Shown here: positions 8,627 to 17,413 of the stretch, in pieces
Position numbering within the stretch: the stretch's first letter is position 1
Layout: each line of letters starts with the position of its first letter
Assembly: GCA_017428525.1 (NCBI GenBank)
Contig: JAFRQQ010000030.1
Span: 55,090-119,089, forward strand
Origin: Clostridia bacterium
GTDB taxonomy: Bacteria; Bacillota; Clostridia; Oscillospirales; Acutalibacteraceae
DNA: 64,000 bases
Reading direction: 5' to 3'
Position numbers and translations under genes: made by a program
Notes under the pieces: generated by a model
What the model was told of the DNA's origin: nothing
The model's database searches: none
Seen by the model: the letters and a program-made list of their open reading frames with translations, nothing else

Positions 8627-9007
8627 TTGCAGGATCGTATTCTGATTCACGGCCTGCGCGTGTTTGCGTATCACGGGGTCAATCCCGAGGAGAAGCAGGA
8701 TGGGCAGCCGTTCATTTTCGATATCGAAGCCGATGCGGATCTGCGCGTCGCCGGTCAGACCGACCTGCTGTCGGATACCGTCAGCTATGCGCAGATCATC
8801 AAGGAAACCGTGCACACGGCGACCGTGCAGTCCGATAATCTGCTCGAGCGCGTGGCGCAGCGGGTGGCCGACGCGCTGTTTGCCCGCTTTGACGCGCTGA
8901 CTGCGCTGCACATCACGCTCAAAAAACCCGAAGCGCCGATCCGCGCCGATTTTGACTGGGTCGGCGTCGAGATTTTCAGAACGCGGGAGGAGACCGGCAA
9001 TGGCTGA
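8627..9007 (+). CDS. folB: dihydroneopterin aldolase
   Basis: 126 residues. It cleaves dihydroneopterin to hydroxymethyl-dihydropterin. Motifs: DRILIHGLRVFAYHGVNPEE at the start, VSYAQIIKE, LLERVAQRVAD and the C-terminal ITLKKPEAPI with the catalytic-site lysine region. It starts with TTG at 8627, preceded by AGGCAGGGA; no ATG in frame fits the family start. The stop overlaps folK by 8 bases. The 228 bases upstream hold repeat DNA rather than folP, so the gene probably needs its own promoter or read-through. Confidence 0.95.
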   Translation: MQDRILIHGLRVFAYHGVNPEEKQDGQPFIFDIEADADLRVAGQTDLLSDTVSYAQIIKETVHTATVQSDNLLERVAQRVADALFARFDALTALHITLKKPEAPIRADFDWVGVEIFRTREETGNG

Positions 9008-9488
9008 GGCTGTGATCGCGCTCGGCTCCAATCTGGGGGACCGTGCGGGCAATCTGCGCGCGGCGGTGCAGGCGCTGGACGCCCTGCCGCAGACGGCTGT
9101 GCTGCAGTGCTCCGGCGTCTATGAAACCGCGCCGGTGGACTGCGCGCCGGGCGACGGCGATTATCTCAACGCCGCGGTGCGCCTGGAAACGGCAATGCCC
9201 CCCGCGCTGCTGCTCGGGGCCTGCCTGGGCATCGAAGCGTCGCAGGGGCGGCAGCGTCCGTTTCGCAATGCGCCGCGCACGCTGGATCTGGATCTGATCC
9301 TGTATGAAGGGGCTGCGCAGACCGATCCGTGGCTGACCGTGCCGCATCCGCGGGCGGCAGCGCGGGCATTTGTGCTCGTGCCGCTGTGGGAGCTCTATCC
9401 CGACGGCGCGGCCCCGGGTTTTCCGCTGCCGGCAGTGCCGGCGGACGCCGCCGACGGCGTGCGGCGGACGGATCTTCAATTGAGGTGA
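9000..9488 (+). CDS. folK: 2-amino-4-hydroxy-6-hydroxymethyldihydropteridine pyrophosphokinase
   Basis: 162 residues, the usual HPPK size. It transfers pyrophosphate from ATP to hydroxymethyl-dihydropterin, giving the FolP substrate. Motifs: IALGSNLGDR at the N-terminus, VYETAPVD, then RNAPRTLDLDLILYEG with the two Mg-binding aspartates, and VPHPRAAARAFVLVPLWEL. ATG at 9000 with GGGAGGAGA upstream fits the family start and overlaps folB. With folE, folP and folB this gives the pterin branch of folate synthesis; no folC is seen nearby. Confidence 0.95.
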   Translation: MAEAVIALGSNLGDRAGNLRAAVQALDALPQTAVLQCSGVYETAPVDCAPGDGDYLNAAVRLETAMPPALLLGACLGIEASQGRQRPFRNAPRTLDLDLILYEGAAQTDPWLTVPHPRAAARAFVLVPLWELYPDGAAPGFPLPAVPADAADGVRRTDLQLR

Positions 9489-9493
9489 ACACC

Positions 9494-9667
9494 ATGGAAC
9501 TTTGCGACACCTGTGCGTTTTTCGATTATGACGAGGAGCAGGACTGCAACGTCTGCACCGTCAATCAGGATGAAGACGATCTTTACCGCTTTCTTGCCGG
9601 CGGCGGTCGGGAATGCCCGTATTACCGGGCATATGACGAGTATAAGATGGTCCGCAGGCAGAATTGA
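9494..9667 (+). CDS. small cysteine-rich protein (DUF6472-like)
   Basis: 57 residues, ATG at 9494 with GAGGTG upstream, 5 bases after folK. Five cysteines in the pattern CDTCAFF, DCNVC and ECPYY, with acidic residues between and a basic end (KMVRRQN). This agrees with a small zinc-binding family common in Clostridia that I recall as DUF6472. Function unknown; position suggests co-transcription with the fol genes. Confidence 0.7.
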   Translation: MELCDTCAFFDYDEEQDCNVCTVNQDEDDLYRFLAGGGRECPYYRAYDEYKMVRRQN

Positions 9668-9688
9668 CCCGGAAGGAGCGACAACGGC

Positions 9689-11326
9689 ATGAGCAAACAG
9701 AAAAAAGACGAACGCAAAACGCAGGCGGCGGCACGCGCGACGGAGGAAAAGCGCCTGCGCACGCTGCGGATAATCCTCGCGGCGGTGCTGGCCGTCGCCG
9801 TGGTGATCGGCGCGGCGTTCGGCATCCGCGCGCTGGTCCGGCGGCATGGCGGCACGGCAACGGAGCCGACCCGCGCGAGCGACACGCCGACCGGTCTGCC
9901 GGAGGATATGGAATCCGCCGATTACACTTACGTCGATTATAAAGGCATGCAGATGCCGGCCGTGTTTGCCGCGCTGATGCAGGAGGGCGATACCCTGCGC
10001 GCCGCGCTCTGCAAGGAGGGCGTCGTGATGAAGGTCGGCGAGCGCGAGATCTCTCAGACGGAATTTGAAATGTATTATTACGATCAGTACCGCAAGACGA
10101 AAAAGACCGCCGAGAGCACCCTTTCCACCTACGGGCAGAACCGCAGCGGCTTTGATCCGGAAAAGATGCCCGGCGATCAGTATCAGTCCGGCTCGACCAC
10201 CTGGGAAACCTATTTCCGGCAGGAGGCGGCCAAGCAGCTGCGCTATGAAGCGAGCTGCTATGAAATGGCCATGCAGGCGGGCACGAAGATGAATGATTAC
10301 GGCGTTTCCACCCTGCAGCAGCGCATCGACGCCTCCCGTCTGCAGGCGGAGCTCGAGAAGTGCGACGAGGATACGCTGTTTCGCAATTATTACGCCGGCA
10401 CGCAGGTCACCGCAACGCTTTATTACACCCGCCTGATCATGAACGCGATGACCAGCGCGTTTCAGGATCAGTGGTCGGGAACCTATGCCGACGGTCTGAC
10501 GCAGGCGCAGCTGCAGGCCGCCTTTGACAAGGATCCGCACAAATACCAGGCGATCGATGCCCGGATCTACATGATCGAGGATCAGGATGCGCTCGGGGAA
10601 GCCGCGAAGGTGCACAACGAGAAGGAGCTGATCGCGTTCGCGCAGAAATACCATCCGGTCAAGGACGTCGACATGACGATGTTCACGGATTTCTACTGCA
10701 CGCGCTATTCGATCGTGGACGACACCTACGGCGAAGTCGTTTCGAACTGGCTCTTTGACGACAGCCGCGAGATCGGCGTGTGCGGCCTGCTGGACGACGG
10801 ACTGTTCCATTATCTGGCCGTTCCGCTGAGCAAGCCCTATCTCTCCACGAGCGTCGACGCGGAGCTGATGGCCTTCGATTTCATGAAAGAAAATGAAGCG
10901 TCCGTCGCGGAGATGCAGGAGAAGGCGGAGGCCTTCCGCGATCAGGTGGCGGCCGCCGGCGGGACCGCCGAGGCGTTTGAGTCGACGGCGCTCGAAAACG
11001 GCGAAGCCGAGGCTCGCAACACCGTTTCCATTCTGGATTTCACCGAATACGGGCCGGCGGGTTATCTGTTTGACCCGGCGCGCAAGCCGGGCGATATGAC
11101 CGTGATCAAGCAGGAGGATTATTATCTGGTCGCCATGTTCGTGCAAAAGAACGCGGATGATTTCGACTGGATCGACGAAGTAAAGTCGGAGCTGGTCACC
11201 GCCGGATGGGAACAGGCGGAAAGCGACTTTGAAGAGGAAAACGTCGGCAAGCTCAACGACCGGGTGGCAGACGCGGCGGTTTCCGCCGTGAACGCCCGCC
11301 TGGCGCAGGAAATGAAAAACAGCTGA
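9689..11326 (+). CDS. membrane-anchored SurA/PrsA-like foldase-type protein, no clear PPIase domain
   Basis: 545 residues: highly charged N-terminus, one membrane helix (about 27-49), then an extracytoplasmic helical region. VVMKVGEREISQTEFEMYYY followed by a long amphipathic helix resembles the N-terminal chaperone domain of SurA/PrsA proteins (VNGxxIsxxEfxxyy). The middle region around DARIYMIEDQDALGEAAKVH looks like the start of a rotamase-like segment, but the parvulin motifs are not recognisable. Likely helps fold secreted proteins; this is inference. It stands 21 bases after the DUF6472-like gene and 11 before the HAD phosphatase gene. Confidence 0.5.
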   Translation: MSKQKKDERKTQAAARATEEKRLRTLRIILAAVLAVAVVIGAAFGIRALVRRHGGTATEPTRASDTPTGLPEDMESADYTYVDYKGMQMPAVFAALMQEGDTLRAALCKEGVVMKVGEREISQTEFEMYYYDQYRKTKKTAESTLSTYGQNRSGFDPEKMPGDQYQSGSTTWETYFRQEAAKQLRYEASCYEMAMQAGTKMNDYGVSTLQQRIDASRLQAELEKCDEDTLFRNYYAGTQVTATLYYTRLIMNAMTSAFQDQWSGTYADGLTQAQLQAAFDKDPHKYQAIDARIYMIEDQDALGEAAKVHNEKELIAFAQKYHPVKDVDMTMFTDFYCTRYSIVDDTYGEVVSNWLFDDSREIGVCGLLDDGLFHYLAVPLSKPYLSTSVDAELMAFDFMKENEASVAEMQEKAEAFRDQVAAAGGTAEAFESTALENGEAEARNTVSILDFTEYGPAGYLFDPARKPGDMTVIKQEDYYLVAMFVQKNADDFDWIDEVKSELVTAGWEQAESDFEEENVGKLNDRVADAAVSAVNARLAQEMKNS

Positions 11327-11337
11327 GGAGGCGGCAG

Positions 11338-12009
11338 ATGCAGCGAAACTTTGACGCGGTGCTGTTTGATTTTGACGGCACAGTCGCGGATACGGGCGCG
11401 GGCATTTTTGCCTCGGCTGCCCATGCGGCCGAAACGCTCGGCTTCCCGCCGCCGACGGCGGCGCAGCTGCGCAAATTTGTCGGCCCTCCGCTGCTGGATT
11501 CCTTTCAGTCGCTGCTGGGCATGACCCCGGCGCAGGCGCAGGAAGCCGTGACCGCCTACCGCAGTTATTATGAAGCGCACGCGATCTTTCGCCTGACGCT
11601 GTATCCCGGCATGCGGGAGACGCTCGCCGCGCTCCATGCCGCCGGCGTGCGCGTCGTGATTGCCAGCTCCAAGCCGGAGCGCTTTGCCCGGCGGATCACG
11701 GAGCACCTCGGCCTCACGCCGCTGATCGATGACTTTGCCTGCCCGCGGGATGACCGGGTGCATGAAGATAAGGAAATGCTGATCAACCGCGCCCTGCGGC
11801 AGGGCAGCGTCGAAGCGGCGCGCGCGGCCATGGTCGGCGACCGGAGCTATGATATGATCGGCGCGGTGCGCGCCGGCGTGACGGCGATCGGCGCGGCCTA
11901 CGGCTACGGCGGCGCGGAAGAGCTGCTGGCCAGCGGCGCGGCGCTGCTGATTGACAGCCCGGCGGCCTTGCTGCCGCTGGTCGGGGTTGCGCCGTGCGCG
12001 GCGGACTAA
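11338..12009 (+). CDS. HAD-family phosphatase (phosphoglycolate phosphatase-like)
   Basis: 223 residues, HAD subfamily IA. Motif I is FDFDGTVADT with the nucleophile Asp; the helical cap occupies about residues 20-90; motif II is VIASSKPE; motif III/IV KEMLINRAL and MVGDRSYDMIGAVRAG with the metal-binding aspartates. The closest families are Gph and PpaX-type phosphatases; the substrate is not determined by sequence. RBS GGAGG at the start. The gene is followed 25 bases later by the antiporter. Confidence 0.88.
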   Translation: MQRNFDAVLFDFDGTVADTGAGIFASAAHAAETLGFPPPTAAQLRKFVGPPLLDSFQSLLGMTPAQAQEAVTAYRSYYEAHAIFRLTLYPGMRETLAALHAAGVRVVIASSKPERFARRITEHLGLTPLIDDFACPRDDRVHEDKEMLINRALRQGSVEAARAAMVGDRSYDMIGAVRAGVTAIGAAYGYGGAEELLASGAALLIDSPAALLPLVGVAPCAAD

Positions 12010-12034
12010 CCGAACATAGAAAAGGGGAGAGAGT

Positions 12035-13696
12035 ATGAAAACGAAAAAGCAAAGCGGACGCCGTCTGTCGATCGATCTGATTGCGCTGGCGGTGCTGGCG
12101 CTGATGATCGTCTTTTCCGTGCTGCGGCCCGGCATCGCGCCGGAGGGCTATGTGCCCGGCACGTTTGCGACCGTTTGCGCGCTGCTGCCGCCCGTGGTGG
12201 CGATCACGCTGGCGTTTCTGACGAAGGAAGTGTATGCCTCGCTGTTCGTGGGCATCGTTGTCGGCGCGTTTCTTTACAGCGGCGGCAACGCGGAGCTGGC
12301 GCTGAACACCATGCTGTTCCATGAAGAAGCGGGTCTGATCGCGGGGATCGCGAATCCGTCGCACGCGGCAATTCTGGTCTTTGTGACGCTGCTGGGCACC
12401 CTTGTGGTGCTCATGAACCGCTCCGGCGGCGCGGCCGCCTTCGGCCGCTGGGCGTCCCGCCGGATCAAAACCCGCGCCGGCGCGCAGCTGGCGACGATGC
12501 TCATGGGCGTTCTGATCTTTGTGGACGACGGCTTCAACTGCATGACGGTCGGCTCGGTCATGCGGCCGATCACGGACGGCCACAAGGTTTCCCGCGCGAA
12601 GCTGGCCTATCTGATCGACGCGACCGCCGCGCCGATCTGCATCATCGCGCCGATCTCCTGCTGGGCGGCCGCGGTTTCCTACGCGGTGCCGGAGGAGATG
12701 GAGATCAACGGCTTTCAGATGTTCATCCGCACCATACCTTATAATTTCTATGCGCTGGCAACGCTTGCCATGGTGCTGCTGCTGACGGTGCTGCGTTTCG
12801 ATTACGGCAAGATGAAGCTGCATGAGGCGAACGCCGCCAAGGGGGATCTGTTCACCTCCGGCGAGGCGCCCTATTCGGAGGAGCAGATGCAGACGCCCGC
12901 CGAAAACGGCAGGATCTCCAATCTGGTGATCCCCGTGGTCACGCTGATCGTCACCTGCATCCTCGGCATGCTCTACACCGGCGGCTGGTTCCGCGGCGTC
13001 GGACTGATCGCGGCCTTTGCCGATGCGGATTCCGCGCGCGGGCTCGTGATGGGCACGCTCGTGACCGTGCTGATCACCTTCTGGCTGTATCTGCGCCGGG
13101 GCGTGCTCTCCTTCAAGGATTTTATGAGCAGCTTTCCGGCGGGCTTCCGCTCGATGTGCGCGCCGATGATCATTCTGATCCTTTCGTGGAATCTTTCCGG
13201 CATGACCGGGCTGCTCGGCGCGGCGGACTTCGTCCACGGGGTTGTGGAATCCTCGGCCGCAGCGCTGCAGATGCTGATTCCCGCCGTCGTGTTCCTGTTC
13301 TCCGTGTTTCTGGCGTTCTCCACCGGCACGAGCTGGGGCACCTTCACGATCCTGATCCCGATCGTCTGCGCCGTGTTTCCCGCGCAGGCGGAAATGCTTA
13401 CGCTCTCCATTGCCGCGTGCCTGGCCGGTGCGGTCTGCGGCGATCACTGCTCCCCGATTTCGGACACGACCATCATGTCCTCGGCGGGCGCGCAGTGCAA
13501 CCATCTGAATCATGTTTCCACGCAGATGCCCTATGCCATGACGGCGGCCGCCGTGAGCGCGGTCGGCTATCTGCTGGCGGGCGTGATCTGCTATTATACC
13601 GAAAACGCGCTGGCGGTGCTTGCGCTGCCCGCCGTGCTGCTGCTGCTTGCCGCCGTGCTGCTGCATGCACGCCGCCGCGCGGACAAACGCGCGTGA
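12035..13696 (+). CDS. NhaC-family Na+/H+ antiporter
   Basis: 553 residues with about 12 membrane helices. Characteristic stretches: VVAITLAFLTKEVYASLFVG, VLIFVDDGFNCMTVGSVM, the C-terminal GTSWGTFTILIPIVCAVF and CGDHCSPISDTTIMSSAGA. These are hallmarks of the NhaC/MleN-type family, which exchanges Na+ for protons, sometimes coupled to organic acids. A loop of about 35 polar residues around position 275 separates the two halves. It follows the HAD gene and precedes the SanA-like gene in the same direction. Confidence 0.9.
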   Translation: MKTKKQSGRRLSIDLIALAVLALMIVFSVLRPGIAPEGYVPGTFATVCALLPPVVAITLAFLTKEVYASLFVGIVVGAFLYSGGNAELALNTMLFHEEAGLIAGIANPSHAAILVFVTLLGTLVVLMNRSGGAAAFGRWASRRIKTRAGAQLATMLMGVLIFVDDGFNCMTVGSVMRPITDGHKVSRAKLAYLIDATAAPICIIAPISCWAAAVSYAVPEEMEINGFQMFIRTIPYNFYALATLAMVLLLTVLRFDYGKMKLHEANAAKGDLFTSGEAPYSEEQMQTPAENGRISNLVIPVVTLIVTCILGMLYTGGWFRGVGLIAAFADADSARGLVMGTLVTVLITFWLYLRRGVLSFKDFMSSFPAGFRSMCAPMIILILSWNLSGMTGLLGAADFVHGVVESSAAALQMLIPAVVFLFSVFLAFSTGTSWGTFTILIPIVCAVFPAQAEMLTLSIAACLAGAVCGDHCSPISDTTIMSSAGAQCNHLNHVSTQMPYAMTAAAVSAVGYLLAGVICYYTENALAVLALPAVLLLLAAVLLHARRRADKRA

Positions 13697-13713
13697 AAAC
13701 AGACGGAGGTTCC

Positions 13714-14385
13714 ATGAAAAAGGTGCTCAAAATGCTGTTGATTCTGTGCCTGATCGCCGCTGTCTGCGGCGGTCTGCTGCTGGGCGGCAGCGCCTTTGTC
13801 AAGGCGAAGGCCCGCCCTTATATTCTTGACCCCGACGCCGTTGAATCGGGGTATGACTGCATTCTCGTGCTCGGCTGCGGCGCGCGCGGCGGTGTGGCGA
13901 GCCCGATGCTGACCGACCGGCTGCTGCGCGGGATCGAGCTGTATGAAGCCGGGGTCGCGCCCAAGCTGCTCATGAGCGGCGACCACGGGCAGAAGGAGTA
14001 TGACGAGGTCAACGTCATGAAGGATTTCGCGATCGAGCACGGCGTGCCGAGCGGCGACGTCTTCATGGACCACGCGGGCTTCTCCACCTATGAAAGCATG
14101 GTGCGCGCGCAGCAGGTGTTTCAGGTGCAGCGCGTGCTGATCGTCACGCAGGGCTACCACCTTCCCCGCGCGGTCTATGACGCGCGGCGGCTGGGGCTGG
14201 AGGCCGACGGCGTCGCGGCGGACCTGCGCGCGTATGCCGGGCAGACCTACCGCGATCTGCGGGAGGTGCTCGCGCGGGATAAAGATATCCTGTGGACGAC
14301 CTTCCGGCCGGCGCCGACCTATCTGGGCGAGGCGATCCCCATCAGCGGGGACGGCGATCAGACCAACGACCGCGCATCCGTGTGA
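13714..14385 (+). CDS. SanA/YdcF-type (DUF218) membrane-anchored protein
   Basis: 223 residues. One N-terminal membrane helix (about 5-27), then a DUF218 domain: DCILVLGCGARGGVASPMLT, RLLRGIELYEAGVAPKLLMS, EHGVPSGDVFMDHAGFSTYE and VLIVTQGYHLPRAVYDARRL. Escherichia coli SanA and related proteins affect vancomycin sensitivity and envelope polymer metabolism. ATG at 13714 with GGAGG at 13705 is preferred over upstream starts lying inside the antiporter gene. The gene ends before a tRNA promoter. Confidence 0.88.
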   Translation: MKKVLKMLLILCLIAAVCGGLLLGGSAFVKAKARPYILDPDAVESGYDCILVLGCGARGGVASPMLTDRLLRGIELYEAGVAPKLLMSGDHGQKEYDEVNVMKDFAIEHGVPSGDVFMDHAGFSTYESMVRAQQVFQVQRVLIVTQGYHLPRAVYDARRLGLEADGVAADLRAYAGQTYRDLREVLARDKDILWTTFRPAPTYLGEAIPISGDGDQTNDRASV

Positions 14386-14426
14386 TCCGGGGCGCGGAAG
14401 ATTTTTCAGGAAATTTGAAAAAGGGC

Positions 14427-14455
14427 TTGACATTTGCCGTGGGGTTTGTTATAAT
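14427..14455 (+). promoter_or_regulatory. SigA-type promoter of tRNA-Gly
   Basis: TTGACA at 14427 and TATAAT at 14450 with a 17-base spacer, both perfect consensus, 13 bases before the tRNA 5' end. Confidence 0.9.
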
Positions 14456-14468
14456 TCATCCCGCAGTT

Positions 14469-14544
14469 GCGGATGTAGCTCATCTGGTAGAGCGCCACCT
14501 TGCCAAGGTGGAGGTAGCGAGTTCGAGCCTCGTCATCCGCTCCA
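14469..14544 (+). tRNA. tRNA-Gly (GCC)
   Basis: 76 nt with encoded CCA. The acceptor gcggatg pairs with catccgc, the anticodon stem ccacc/ggtgg holds a loop with GCC at 14502-14504, and the T-loop ttcgagc is standard. Discriminator base T fits bacterial tRNA-Gly. Confidence 0.96.
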
Positions 14545-14547
14545 GTC

Positions 14548-14575
14548 ATCCCCGCCGATCGGCGGGGATTTTTCT
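14548..14575 (+). terminator. Rho-independent terminator after tRNA-Gly
   Basis: Nine-base-pair stem atccccgcc/ggcggggat with loop gatc, followed by a T run. Confidence 0.88.
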
Positions 14576-14608
14576 GTTTTCCGCAGGCCCGGAATTCCGC
14601 GGGCTGTC

Positions 14609-14636
14609 TTGACAAGCAAAAAAAACAAAGTATAAT
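14609..14636 (+). promoter_or_regulatory. SigA-type promoter of the substrate-binding lipoprotein gene
   Basis: TTGACA at 14609 and TATAAT at 14631, spacer 16 bases, with an A-rich spacer. It lies about 45 bases before the ATG at 14682. Confidence 0.85.
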
Positions 14637-14681
14637 AGAACTGTGAAAGTTTACCTACATCCCGGAAACGGAGGTTGTTCT

Positions 14682-15656
14682 ATGAAACGATTGCAACGCG
14701 CGCTGGCGCTCCTGCTGGCCGTTCTGATGCTCGTGTCCTTCGCCGCCTGCGGCACGAAGACGACGGACCCCGACGTGACCGAACCGACCACCAGCGACGA
14801 GCGGACCTATAAAACGCCGATCGCCGTGCCCGACGGGGTGCTGAATCTCGGCATCGCCAAGCTGCGCACCGACCGCAGCTACGCCTTCGATGTGAAGACC
14901 TGCTCCACGGCGGAGGAGACCGCCGAGCAGCTGCGCAGCGGCGCGGCGTCGATCGCCATCCTGCCGCCGGCGCTTGCGCTGCAGCTGTATGAAGAAACGG
15001 ACGGCGCGGTGCAGATGCTGGCCGTCACGACGCAGAGCGTCTTTTATGTCGTTGAAAACGGCGAAACGGTGAAGGCGGTCGAGGACCTCAAGGGCAAAAC
15101 CGTGGTTGCGACCGGCGAGCAGACGGACGACGGCAAAATGCTGCTTGCCCTGCTGCGGATGCAGGGGCTCGATCCCGAACAGGACCTGACGATTCAGTAT
15201 CTGGAGTCGCAGGATGCGCTGACCGAGGCGGCGCTCAGCGGCGAGGAAGGCATCTGGCTGATGAGCGAGCCGTATGCCGGGCGCGCCTGCGTGGAATCCG
15301 AAGCGCTGCGCATCGCGCTGGATCTGAACGTGCTGCCCGAGGAAGCGCCCACGCCCGCACAGGGGTGTCTGGCCGTGCGCAAGGATTATATTCAGGCGCA
15401 TCCGGCGGAGCTGGAGGAATTCCTCACCTACTATGAAGTGTCGGTCAATTTCGTGCAGTATAATCTGCAGACCGCCGCCGCCGTGTTTGCCGGCAACGGC
15501 TATTTCTCCTCGGCGGAATCGGCGCTCGCCGCGCTGCCGCGCATGAACATCGTCTTCCTGACCGGGGCGGAGATGCGGGCGGCCGCCGACGCCACCTTCA
15601 CCATCCTGCGCGGCGCGGATGCGCTGCCGCCCGACGCGTTCTACTACGGCATATAA
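14682..15656 (+). CDS. substrate-binding lipoprotein, NMT1/SsuA-TauA type, orphan
   Basis: 324 residues. Signal peptide with lipobox SFAAC (Cys about residue 23), a Thr-rich linker, and a periplasmic-binding fold: LRSGAASIAILPPALALQLY (the typical gate region), LKGKTVVATGEQTDDGKMLL, and AALSGEEGIWLMSEPYAGRA. These fit class-II solute-binding proteins of the nitrate/sulfonate/thiamine-precursor type, which feed ABC importers. No permease or ATPase gene lies beside it, so it is an orphan lipoprotein. The ATG at 14682 with GGAGG matches the signal peptide. Confidence 0.8.
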   Translation: MKRLQRALALLLAVLMLVSFAACGTKTTDPDVTEPTTSDERTYKTPIAVPDGVLNLGIAKLRTDRSYAFDVKTCSTAEETAEQLRSGAASIAILPPALALQLYEETDGAVQMLAVTTQSVFYVVENGETVKAVEDLKGKTVVATGEQTDDGKMLLALLRMQGLDPEQDLTIQYLESQDALTEAALSGEEGIWLMSEPYAGRACVESEALRIALDLNVLPEEAPTPAQGCLAVRKDYIQAHPAELEEFLTYYEVSVNFVQYNLQTAAAVFAGNGYFSSAESALAALPRMNIVFLTGAEMRAAADATFTILRGADALPPDAFYYGI

Positions 15657-15683
15657 ATTTTAGTCCCCCGGCGGAATTGGGGC

Positions 15684-15712
15684 TTGCATTTATGCAGAAA
15701 ATATACTATACT
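15684..15712 (+). promoter_or_regulatory. Promoter of the Thr/Ala-rich lipoprotein gene
   Basis: TTGCAT at 15684 and TATACT at 15707 with a 17-base spacer, about 53 bases before the ATG. Confidence 0.7.
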
Positions 15713-15765
15713 GTCATTGTATACGGCCGTTTGACGGCGGCCGAGAATGAAGGAGGAAAAATATC

Positions 15766-16692
15766 ATGGAAAAAAAACTGATTGCGATCCTGCTTGCGCT
15801 CACCGTTGTGGTGTTTGCATTTGCCGCCTGCGGCGACACGAAGGGCACGGAGACCACGACGGAAGCCACCGAAGCGGCGGATGTGACCACGGAAGCGCCG
15901 GTCGATGAGACCACGGCTGCCCCTGTTGTTGACGAGACCACTGCCGCGCCCGCGGATGAAACGACGGCCGCACCCGCGGAGACCACCGCTGCCGCTGCGA
16001 CGACTGCCGCTGCTGCGACGACTGCCGCCGCAACGACCGAAGCTGCCGCGAAAGCCCCGCAGTCCAAGGCGGAGATCGTTGCGTATTACAACACGGCGAT
16101 TAACGCTGCCAAGAAGGATTCCAAGAGCATCACATCCAATTATATGAAGCACGCCGTTGCCGGCGAAATCACCGGTATCCCCTCTGCGCTTGATTCCATT
16201 GGCCAGAAGCTGATCAAGGATAATATGGGTGAGGACGACAGCAAAACCAATGTTACCTGGAGTTCTGCTGCTGATAAAAACGCAAACTTCCCCGTCGAAG
16301 GTGAAACCTATGCCAGCAAGCTGACGGAAGCAGACGTTCAGAGCGCAACCTGCACGGAGGCCAACGGCGTCTACACCATTACCATCAAGACGGTTGCGGA
16401 TCCGAAAGCAAGCAATTATACGCACGGGATGGGTCATGCGCCCAAAGCGTTCAATGTGGTGCTTCCCAGCATTATTGACGGCTATATTCCCGGCCTTGCG
16501 AAAACACTTTTCAGCGTTGGTACTGTTTCCTGCGCTTATCCGTCCAGCACGGTAAAAATCACCGTTGACGCGAAAACCGGCCATGTTAAGACAGCAAATT
16601 ATTTGATGTTTTGGACGCTCTATATTCCTCTCAATAACAAGGACGTTGTTCTGCCGTTCTCTACGGAGAATGATTATACGATCAACTGGTAA
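15766..16692 (+). CDS. lipoprotein with Thr/Ala-rich linker and unknown C-terminal domain
   Basis: 308 residues. Lipobox FAAC near residue 21, then a low-complexity linker (about 25-95) rich in ETTAAP/TTAAA units that probably spans the cell wall. The exported domain contains FPVEGETYASKLTEADVQSA and later VKITVDAKTGHVKTANY. The first block matches LPVKGQSYVSALTLDDVESA in the lipoprotein encoded at 17414-18274 on the other strand, so the two share a domain. Base composition of the C-terminal half is AT-richer than in its neighbours. Function unknown. Confidence 0.8.
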   Translation: MEKKLIAILLALTVVVFAFAACGDTKGTETTTEATEAADVTTEAPVDETTAAPVVDETTAAPADETTAAPAETTAAAATTAAAATTAAATTEAAAKAPQSKAEIVAYYNTAINAAKKDSKSITSNYMKHAVAGEITGIPSALDSIGQKLIKDNMGEDDSKTNVTWSSAADKNANFPVEGETYASKLTEADVQSATCTEANGVYTITIKTVADPKASNYTHGMGHAPKAFNVVLPSIIDGYIPGLAKTLFSVGTVSCAYPSSTVKITVDAKTGHVKTANYLMFWTLYIPLNNKDVVLPFSTENDYTINW

Positions 16693-16762
16693 TTGAAGCT
16701 ACTGTTTCCGGCAGCGCATTAAAGCGTTGCCGAAAACATATAAAAAGGAGATTTGTCCAACT

Positions 16763-17338
16763 ATGAAAAAAGAGATTCTCGTTGAAACCTCCGCGCGCCA
16801 CGTGCACGTTTCCCGTGAGGCGCTCGATACGCTTTTCGGCGCGGGCTATGAGCTGACCTGGAAAAAGGATCTTTCCCAGCCCGGGCAGTTTGCCAGCGAG
16901 GAGCGCGTGGCCGTCGTCGGCAGCAAGGGGCAGTTCCCCGCCGTGTCGATCCTCGGCCCCATCCGCCCCGAGACGCAGGTCGAGCTGTCGCTGACCGATG
17001 CGCGCAGCATCGGCGTGACCGCCCCCGTGCGTGAAAGCGGCGATATCGCGGGCAGCGGCGCCTGCAAGCTGATCGGCCCCAAGGGCGAGATCGAGATCGA
17101 CTGCGGCGTCATCGCGGCGCAGCGTCATATTCACGCCACGCCCGAGGATGCGGAAAAATACGGTCTGAAGGATAAGCAGATCGTGGCTGTCAAGATCGAT
17201 TCCGACGGCCGCAAGCTGATCTTTGACGACGTGGTCGTGCGCGTGAGCCCGAAATATTTCTGGGCGATGCACATCGACACCGACGAATCCAACGCCGCCG
17301 GCGTGAAGCCGGGCATGCTCGGCGAGATCCTCGACTGA
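16763..17338 (+). CDS. pduL: phosphate propanoyltransferase (PduL-type phosphotransacylase)
   Basis: 191 residues. It exchanges CoA and phosphate on acyl groups (acetyl-CoA or propionyl-CoA to acyl-phosphate). Motifs: SARHVHVSREALDTLFG and AAQRHIHATPEDAEKYG give the HxH zinc ligands of the two halves; KDLSQPGQFA, ILGPIRPETQVELSLTDAR and the C-terminal MHIDTDESNAAG are diagnostic. No N-terminal encapsulation peptide precedes the first domain and no microcompartment genes are near, so a cytosolic Pta-like role in acetate or propionate formation is likely. RBS AAGGAG 12 bases before ATG. Confidence 0.95.
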   Translation: MKKEILVETSARHVHVSREALDTLFGAGYELTWKKDLSQPGQFASEERVAVVGSKGQFPAVSILGPIRPETQVELSLTDARSIGVTAPVRESGDIAGSGACKLIGPKGEIEIDCGVIAAQRHIHATPEDAEKYGLKDKQIVAVKIDSDGRKLIFDDVVVRVSPKYFWAMHIDTDESNAAGVKPGMLGEILD

Positions 17339-17358
17339 GCGCAACCGAATTAAAAAGA

Positions 17359-17405
17359 CCGCCGGGTCCTTCTCCGAAATGGGAAGAACCCGGCGGATTC
17401 TTTCT
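17359..17405. terminator. Terminator between pduL and the convergent lipoprotein gene
   Basis: Stem ccgccgggt/acccggcgg with an extended inner pairing ccttctcc/gggaaga and flanking A and T runs, so it can act in both directions. Confidence 0.82.
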
Positions 17406-17413
17406 GTTTGGAT

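Noticed and set aside
14643..14681. Upstream GTG start for the substrate-binding lipoprotein
   Set aside because: It would place extra residues before a complete signal peptide and lacks a ribosome site; ATG 14682 has GGAGG.
15714..16067. Val/Ala/Ser-rich minus-strand frame
   Set aside because: It is the complement of the Thr/Ala-rich linker repeats of the plus-strand lipoprotein.
16763..17338. Bacterial microcompartment locus
   Set aside because: pduL stands alone, with no shell protein genes and no encapsulation peptide.
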